Part shown: positions 59,259 through 64,000 of the stretch, in pieces | Position numbering within the stretch: position 1 is the first letter of the stretch | How the letters are laid out: every line of letters begins with the position of its first letter | DNA from: Devosia sp. FKR38 | GTDB lineage: Bacteria > Pseudomonadota > Alphaproteobacteria > Rhizobiales > Devosiaceae | DNA: 64,000 nt | Assembly: GCF_005222805.1 (NCBI RefSeq) | Contig: NZ_STGC01000005.1 | Span: forward strand, 2,313,256 to 2,377,255 | Reading direction: 5' to 3' | The notes under the pieces: generated by a model | Databases searched by the model: none | Told to the model about the DNA's origin: nothing | The model's input: the letters and a program-made list of their open reading frames with translations, nothing else | Translations under genes and position numbers: made by a program

Positions 59259-60142
59259 CCACCATGCTCTACGATGTCCGCCTCAGCCTTAACTATGACT
59301 ACAAGGCCACCGTGCATGGCGGGCGCCATCTGGTGCGTGTCTCGCCGATTTCCGTGCCCGGCGTGCAGCGGGTCGTCGCCTCCAGTTTGAGCTTTGAGCC
59401 GCGCCCGCAGCGCGAGAGCAGCTTCACCGATTTCTTCGGCAATCTGGCCACCACGGTCACCTTCCTGGATCCGCACGACAGCCTCGAGATCCGCCTGACC
59501 GCCCGCGTCCAGGTCGAGGACATCGTGCGGCCGGCCGATCTCTCGCCTACCCTGCCCGAACTGCACCAGGCCATCGCCCGCTACTGGTCGGTCGAGCCGA
59601 ACAGTCCGCATCATTTTCTGGCCAGTTCGCCCCGCGTCCCGCTCGATCCGGCCATCAGCCGCTATGCCGCCTCGGCCACGGCCGACGCCGCATCGGTCTT
59701 CTCCGCCGCCAACGCGCTCTGCCTGGCCATCCACCGCGACTTTGCCTACGACCCCAAGGCCACGGACGTGCAAACCCTGCCGTCGACGGTCTTTGCCCTG
59801 CGCAAGGGTGTCTGCCAGGACTTTGCCCATGTCATGATTGCCGGCCTGCGCGGCCTTGGCATTCCGGCCGGCTATGTCTCGGGCTTTCTGCGCACCAATC
59901 CGCCGCCCGGCAAGCCGCGCCTCGAAGGCGCCGATGCCATGCACGCCTGGGTGCGCGCCTGGTGCGGCCAGCATCTGGGTTGGGTCGAGTTCGACCCCAC
60001 CAATGCCATGGTCGCCGGGGCAGATCATATCTCCATTGGCCACGGCCGCGACTATTCCGACATCTCCCCCATCGTCGGTGTCCTCAAGACTCACGGCTCG
60101 CACGAGACCAAACAGTCGGTGGACGTCCTCCGCGTCGAGTAA
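59255..60142 (+). CDS. Transglutaminase-like cysteine protease-fold protein
   Basis: 295 residues. N-terminal beta domain (1-100), then the core with Cys187 (RKGVCQDFAHV), His230 (DAMHAWVRAW) and Asp247 (VEFDPTNA). No signal peptide. GTG 59255 overlaps the stop of the ATP-grasp gene by 4 bp (GTGA); ATG 59264 is an alternative. It completes the cluster; no peptidase gene follows, unlike the arrangement seen in many rhizobia. Confidence 0.85.
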   Translation: MTTMLYDVRLSLNYDYKATVHGGRHLVRVSPISVPGVQRVVASSLSFEPRPQRESSFTDFFGNLATTVTFLDPHDSLEIRLTARVQVEDIVRPADLSPTLPELHQAIARYWSVEPNSPHHFLASSPRVPLDPAISRYAASATADAASVFSAANALCLAIHRDFAYDPKATDVQTLPSTVFALRKGVCQDFAHVMIAGLRGLGIPAGYVSGFLRTNPPPGKPRLEGADAMHAWVRAWCGQHLGWVEFDPTNAMVAGADHISIGHGRDYSDISPIVGVLKTHGSHETKQSVDVLRVE

Positions 60143-60275
60143 CGCAGACTCTCGGTTCAGGCCTCTGAAACTCTGCGACCGCCCCCGCCGTTAGTCCTGT
60201 GTGATGCTTGTTGCATCACCAGCATTGAACGGGTGCGTTCCGCTTGCGGCACTCTATTTCCTCAGGGGGGAATGT

Positions 60276-60437
60276 ATGGCCGCAACCACCTTTAAGTCGC
60301 CCGACCGTATCTCTTGGCTCCCCAATATCTGGGTCAGCCGGTCCGGCGAGACACACTTTGGCCAGCTACTGACCGCCTTTGGCTTTGCTCTCCTCATTTT
60401 GGCCACGGCCGCCGCTATTATGGCAGCAATACTTTAA
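60276..60437 (+). CDS. Small membrane protein
   Basis: 53 residues with one C-terminal hydrophobic helix (LLTAFGFALLILATAAAIMA) and an aromatic N-terminal part (ISWLPNIWVSR). ATG 60276 follows CAGGGGGGAATGT, a strong site, which is the main support. No family recognised; first of four small genes at the end of this segment. Confidence 0.55.
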   Translation: MAATTFKSPDRISWLPNIWVSRSGETHFGQLLTAFGFALLILATAAAIMAAIL

Positions 60438-60474
60438 GCCTCGCCGTCACAACTTCATTGTCCGGAGCAATCCA

Positions 60475-60627
60475 ATGAGCACAATTCTCATTATCATTCT
60501 GATCCTGCTGCTGATCGGCGCACTGCCGAGCTGGGGCTATTCGCGCAGCTTTGGCTACTTTCCGTCCGGCATCGTCGGCGTCATCCTGGTCGTCGTCCTG
60601 GTTCTGGCGCTCACCGGTCGCCTCTGA
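60475..60627 (+). CDS. DUF3309 small membrane protein
   Basis: 50 residues, MSTILIIILILLLIGALPSW, then a second helix (GVILVVVLVLALTG). The M-[ST]-x-I-L-I-I-I-L-I-L-L-L-I-G-A-L-P-x-W-x-[YH]-S pattern is that of DUF3309, small membrane proteins of unknown function. The ATG follows CCGGAGCAATCC. Confidence 0.8.
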   Translation: MSTILIIILILLLIGALPSWGYSRSFGYFPSGIVGVILVVVLVLALTGRL

Positions 60628-60711
60628 CCCTCCGCGCCGCTACGCGGCAGACACCCCGCAAGCACCCATGTCGTTGATGTCGCACTGAAAAACGGTGGCG
60701 CCGGAGCCGGC

Positions 60712-60732
60712 CAGGGTGCAAACTGCACCCTG
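60712..60732. repeat. 9-bp inverted repeat before the DUF883 gene
   Basis: CAGGGTGCA (60712-60720), AAC, TGCACCCTG (60724-60732), a perfect palindromic hairpin with a 3-nt loop, in the 183-bp gap. It could be an operator or a terminator for the DUF3309 gene. Confidence 0.45.
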
Positions 60733-60810
60733 TGCCCATGACGACAATCTCTTGACGAAAACCCCTCGGCCCCATGGACCGCAGGCAACAACATCCAACA
60801 GGAGCCTCAA

Positions 60811-61164
60811 ATGGCAACCACTTCCGACCTCGCCCCGAGCCGCCGCAAGGCCGCCGCCAGCCGTGCCTCCGCCAAGGCGCGTGAAGAACAGCTGGAAGAC
60901 CAGATCAGCCAGCTGCAGAATGATCTCAAGTCCATCGCCGCGACGCTCTCCAAGCTCACCGGCGAGAAGGTCACCGAGGCCCGTGACGTCGCCAAGACCG
61001 AATTGCGCCACATCCAGCGCCAGAGCCAGCATGTTATCGATGATGTGCAGGATCAGGCCAGCGTTGTGGAAAAGCAGATCAAGGACACTATCCGGGAAAA
61101 GCCGTTGACCGCCGTGGCAGCGGCGGTCGGCATCGGCTTCATCCTGGCCCTGCTGTCGCGGTAA
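60811..61164 (+). CDS. DUF883/ElaB-like membrane-anchored protein
   Basis: 117 residues. A charged, helical, coiled-coil-prone N-terminal part (REEQLEDQISQLQNDLKS), then a C-terminal helix (LTAVAAAVGIGFILALLSR) with the terminal basic residue typical of the YqjD/ElaB C-tail-anchored ribosome-associated family. ATG after AACAGGAGCCTCAA. Followed by a holin-like gene 8 bp downstream. Confidence 0.75.
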   Translation: MATTSDLAPSRRKAAASRASAKAREEQLEDQISQLQNDLKSIAATLSKLTGEKVTEARDVAKTELRHIQRQSQHVIDDVQDQASVVEKQIKDTIREKPLTAVAAAVGIGFILALLSR

Positions 61165-61172
61165 CAGGTCCC

Positions 61173-61610
61173 ATGTATCTGTTGACCGCGCTGGCAGGCC
61201 TGCTCGGCTTCGAGCTTGAGACCATCTCCGAGCAGGTCAAGCGCAAGATCATCGCCGGCGTGGTGATGGCCCTGCTGGGCCTGATCGGGGCAATCTTCCT
61301 GATCATTGCTGGTTATATCGCCCTGTCCGAACAGCTGGGGCCGCTGATTGCAGCGCTGATCCTGGGCGGCAGCTTCCTGCTGCTGACCCTGGCGGTCTAT
61401 CTCGGCACCCGCATCGGCGAGGCCAAGCGTCAGCGCGAAGCCGTCGAGCGGCGCCGGTCCAGCCAGACCGGAGCCTTCCTCACCACGGCCGCCATCACCG
61501 CGCTGCCCGTCTTGCTCAAGTCGCCCTGGTTCCGCACGCTGGGCATACCAGCCGCGGCCATTGCCGCGCTGCTGGTGGCCAGCAACAGCGGCGAGAAAGA
61601 CGACGAGTAA
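61173..61610 (+). CDS. Holin-X/YqjE-like membrane protein
   Basis: 145 residues, two central helices (IIAGVVMALLGLIGAIFLII and LGPLIAALILGGSFLLLTLA) plus a third (IPAAAIAALLVASN). It resembles the phage-holin superfamily III/YqjE proteins, which commonly sit beside DUF883/YqjD genes, as here. No phage genes are nearby, so a stress or envelope role is more likely than lysis. Confidence 0.65.
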   Translation: MYLLTALAGLLGFELETISEQVKRKIIAGVVMALLGLIGAIFLIIAGYIALSEQLGPLIAALILGGSFLLLTLAVYLGTRIGEAKRQREAVERRRSSQTGAFLTTAAITALPVLLKSPWFRTLGIPAAAIAALLVASNSGEKDDE

Positions 61611-61616
61611 ACTCAT

Positions 61617-61640
61617 CGGGGCCGCCAAGGAGCGGCCCCG
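61617..61640. terminator. Hairpin between convergent genes
   Basis: CGGGGCCGC (61617-61625), 6-nt loop, GCGGCCCCG (61632-61640). A 9-bp stem in the 39-bp gap between the holin-like and YdcF-family genes; no long T-run either side. Confidence 0.6.
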
Positions 61641-61649
61641 GTCCTTATC

Positions 61650-62450
61650 CTACGGCGCCTCCGGCCCCGGCAGCACGCTGTCGATCCGCCCGCTCGCCGC
61701 ATAGGCAGCCAGCCCGATCCATTCCTTGATGGCCACGCCCGTGGTGACAAAGTTGAGCACCGGATTGACGATGTCAAAGCCGATCCCCTCCTCTCCCGTA
61801 TTGCGATAATCGGTCGGCCAAGCAATGACATTGAGCCCTGCCTTGCGGAACAACCCCATGGACCGCGGCATGTGGAATGCCGAGGTCACCAGCAGCACTG
61901 TCCCGTCCACCGATCCCAGCATGTCCCGCGTCAGCTCGGCATTCTCGTCGGTATTGCGCGACTGGTCTTCCAGAAGCAGCCGGTCACGCCCCAGGCCCAT
62001 GTCGACAAACAGCCGTGCCGCAATCTCCGCCTCGGGCAAGACCTCGCCCTCTAGCGCCCCAGAGCCGCCACTGATCAGCACTTTGGCCTGGGGATAAAGT
62101 CGCGCCAATCGCAGCGTCTCCATCAGCCGGTCGCCGGCATCATTGAGTTCGGTGATCCCGCGCACCGCGCTCACCCGGCCCACTGTGGCGCCGCCCAGCA
62201 TGATGATGGTCGAGACATCGCCCGGCATTTCCGCCGGGCGCGCAAAGCGCTCTTCCAGCGGATTGATCAAAAGGAACCCAAGCGTCGTAAAGCTGCTGGC
62301 GCCCAGCAGTACCAACCCCAGCCCGCCTATCGCCAGCCCGGCACACACCCGCCGCCACGCGACCAGCACGGCGCCAGCCAGCCCGAGCAGAAAGATCAGG
62401 CTCAGCGGCTGCACCAGCAGCCAGAAGATTTTCGACAGCACGAAGAACAT
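61650..62450 (-). CDS. YdcF/DUF218-family membrane protein
   Basis: 266 residues. Two N-terminal helices (LVQPLSLIFLLGLAGAVLVA, LAIGGLGLVLLGASSFTTLG), then a soluble DUF218 domain with VSTIIMLGGATVG, VLISGGSG, LLEDQSRNTDENAEL and LLVTSAFHMPRSMGLFRKAG. Family members (ElyC/SanA/YdcF) act in envelope integrity or bind SAM; the exact role here is unknown. ATG 62450 follows AGAGGGATGTC. Confidence 0.8.
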   Translation of the reverse strand: MFFVLSKIFWLLVQPLSLIFLLGLAGAVLVAWRRVCAGLAIGGLGLVLLGASSFTTLGFLLINPLEERFARPAEMPGDVSTIIMLGGATVGRVSAVRGITELNDAGDRLMETLRLARLYPQAKVLISGGSGALEGEVLPEAEIAARLFVDMGLGRDRLLLEDQSRNTDENAELTRDMLGSVDGTVLLVTSAFHMPRSMGLFRKAGLNVIAWPTDYRNTGEEGIGFDIVNPVLNFVTTGVAIKEWIGLAAYAASGRIDSVLPGPEAP

Positions 62451-62632
62451 ATCCAGACATCCCTCTTGGTGGTTCCCGAGCCGATAGCGCGTCCGGCTGC
62501 CGCTGACCATGACGAATTGTGCTTGCTATCTCACCGGCTTCTGCTTTTGTTGCAGGCGGTGACGGTTGCCAGCCTCAAAAAAAGGCAACCACCAAACAGG
62601 AAGGTGCCTGCCCCGAGCAGGTCTGGGTGAGC

Positions 62633-63430
62633 ATGGCGATCGCGGCGGCCTCAGGTGAACAGCACATGCCAGTCGTCGCCGTGCGCGACCTGCATAAGTC
62701 CTTCGGAGCCCTCGAGGTTCTCAAGGGCATATCCTTTTCCGCCCGCGAGGGTGAGGTGGTTTCGCTCATCGGTTCATCGGGTTCGGGCAAGTCGACCCTG
62801 CTGCGCTGCATCAATATGCTCGAGGTGCCCGACAGCGGCACGGTCAGCATTGATGGCGAAGAGATTCGCCTGCGTGGTACGACGTCAGGGCGCCAGATCG
62901 CCGATGAAAACCAGATTCGCCGCATCCGCTCCGAGCTGGGCATGGTGTTCCAGAGCTTCAACCTGTGGGCCCACATGACCATTCTGGAGAATGTCATGGA
63001 GGCGCCCCTGGTGGTGCAGCGCCGCGCCCGGCCCGAGGTCGAGCAGGAAGCGCTGGCCATGCTGGGCAAGGTGGGCATCCGCGAAAAAGCCGACGCCTAT
63101 CCGGCCCAGCTCTCCGGCGGCCAGCAGCAGCGCGCCGCCATTGCCAGGGCGCTTTGCATCAATCCCCGCGTCATGCTGTTTGATGAGCCCACATCTGCGC
63201 TCGATCCCGAGCTGGAAGTGGAAGTGCTGCGCGTCATCAAGGTGCTCGCCGACGAAGGCCGCACCATGGTGCTGGTCACCCATGACATGGAGTTTGCCCG
63301 CTCCGTGTCCGATCGCGTCATCTTCCTGCACCAGGGCATGATCGAGGAAGAAGGCTCGCCGGAGGCCGTATTCGGCAACACCCAGTCGCCGCGCCTCCGA
63401 CAATTCCTCAACGCCGCCAACCACCAATAA
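62633..63430 (+). CDS. Polar amino acid ABC importer ATP-binding subunit (HisP/GlnQ-like)
   Basis: 265 residues. Walker [14 protein letters not shown]-loop [12 protein letters not shown], signature [15 protein letters not shown], Walker [19 protein letters not shown]-loop [16 protein letters not shown]. The insertion [20 protein letters not shown] after the beta hairpin is typical of HisP-type ATPases for basic amino acids or opines. ATG 62633 is preceded by CTGGGTGAGC; ATG 62666 is an alternative that gives a family-like N-terminus. Confidence 0.83.
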   Translation: MAIAAASGEQHMPVVAVRDLHKSFGALEVLKGISFSAREGEVVSLIGSSGSGKSTLLRCINMLEVPDSGTVSIDGEEIRLRGTTSGRQIADENQIRRIRSELGMVFQSFNLWAHMTILENVMEAPLVVQRRARPEVEQEALAMLGKVGIREKADAYPAQLSGGQQQRAAIARALCINPRVMLFDEPTSALDPELEVEVLRVIKVLADEGRTMVLVTHDMEFARSVSDRVIFLHQGMIEEEGSPEAVFGNTQSPRLRQFLNAANHQ

Positions 63431-63483
63431 GCCGACCCGTCGCTGGCCCGCCGGCGACCCAAGACCGACCAAAGGAGATATCG

Positions 63484-64000
63484 ATGAAAAAATTCCTTCT
63501 CACCGCCGTAGCGCTGATGGCGCTGGGCACGGCCACCCAGGCCCAGGAAACGGTGCGGATCGCCACCGAGGGCGCTTATGCCCCCTGGAACTTTCTGGAT
63601 GACGCCGGCAAGCCGGCCGGCTTCGAGATCGACCTGGCTGCCGCCATCTGCGCCAAGGCCGAGATCACCTGCGAAGTGATCACCAATGACTGGGATTCCA
63701 TCATCCCCAACCTGCTCGCCGGCAACTACGACGTGATCATGGCCGGCATGTCGATCACCGACGAGCGCCTTGAGACCATCGACTTCACGCAGAACTACTT
63801 CCCGCCCGATCCGTCGCGCTTCATCGCCCCGTCTGGCGCGGGCATCGACATTGCCACCCTCGAGGGCAAGCGCGTCGGCGTCCAGGGCGGCACCATTCAG
63901 GCCGCCTATGCCGAAGCCAATCTTGCCGGCAAGAACACCGTCGTTTCCTTCGGCACCGCCGATCAGGCCATGGCCGATCTGGGCGCTGGCAATCTCGACA
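63484..64000 (+). CDS. Polar amino acid ABC importer binding protein (3' end outside window)
   Basis: 172 codons visible of a family 3 (HisJ/ArgT-like) binding protein. Signal peptide MKKFLLTAVALMALGTATQA; mature protein begins QETVRIATEGAYAPWNFLDD and contains PAGFEIDLAAAICAKAEITC and the motif GMSITDERLETIDFTQNYF. A cysteine pair near residue 55 matches lysine/arginine/ornithine binders. Preceded by AAAGGAGATATCG. It follows the ATPase by 53 bp; the permeases are expected beyond the window. Confidence 0.85.
   Translation, partial: MKKFLLTAVALMALGTATQAQETVRIATEGAYAPWNFLDDAGKPAGFEIDLAAAICAKAEITCEVITNDWDSIIPNLLAGNYDVIMAGMSITDERLETIDFTQNYFPPDPSRFIAPSGAGIDIATLEGKRVGVQGGTIQAAYAEANLAGKNTVVSFGTADQAMADLGAGNLD

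Noticed and set aside
61173..61610. Holin-like gene as sign of a prophage
   Set aside because: No integrase, lysin, capsid or tail genes nearby; holin-like YqjE proteins occur beside DUF883 genes in ordinary chromosomes.

Overview
The window reads as chromosomal DNA of a GC-rich alphaproteobacterium of the Hyphomicrobiales. The assignment rests on a thu trehalose locus laid out as in rhizobia, a chvE-gguA-gguB multiple-sugar importer, a smo/mtl polyol operon and a candidate Irr (iron control element) box. A Devosia-like genus is my inference; no rRNA or other marker is present to confirm it. Coding density is high, and I saw no insertion sequence, prophage, CRISPR array, rRNA or tRNA.

Layout. 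1-2286: a partial ketopantoate-reductase-family gene and an RhlE-type DEAD-box helicase. 2375-6101: a compact oxidative-defence locus made of a YedY/MsrP-like molybdoenzyme, its cytochrome b, a methionine-rich secreted peptide, and a divergent SigF-type ECF sigma factor with its NrsF membrane anti-sigma factor. Two matching SigF-type promoters lie in the divergent gap. 6112-10596: an orphan ThuA-domain protein, a methyltransferase/GtrA pair, a 5'-nucleotidase and two small membrane proteins. 10753-18678: thuR and thuEFGKAB, with LacI-type operators. 18696-24303: an unfamiliar group encoding a LuxR-type regulator, a small exported protein, a von Willebrand A protein with six internal repeats, an exported coiled-coil/beta-repeat protein and a membrane protein. 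24469-29490: an iron-linked cluster (DUF1513, two imelysins, a di-haem DUF1111 protein) behind a candidate Irr box. 29907-35420: an ABC importer behind a candidate Pho box, then a sulfurtransferase and a GrpB-family protein. 35554-39479: a chemoreceptor, a small kinase-like protein and an orphan gene. 39553-45731: chvE-gguAB with GntR and SorC regulators. 45889-53335: smoEFGK, mtlK and an FGGY pentulose kinase. 53496-60142: a transglutaminase / ATP-grasp / alpha-E / transglutaminase operon. 60276-62450: small envelope and stress-type proteins and a YdcF-family protein. 62633-64000: the start of a polar amino-acid ABC importer.

How the parts fit. Five ABC importers (trehalose, an unknown and possibly phosphorus-linked solute, aldoses, polyols, amino acids) indicate a scavenging heterotroph. 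The SigF locus would repair oxidised methionines in the periplasm. The best candidates for little-described biology are the 18.7-24.3 kb secreted VWA/fibre-like cluster and the transglutaminase/ATP-grasp operon, which lacks an adjacent protease gene. Smaller leads are the paired SigF promoters and a 22-bp palindromic tandem repeat over the kinase stop codon.
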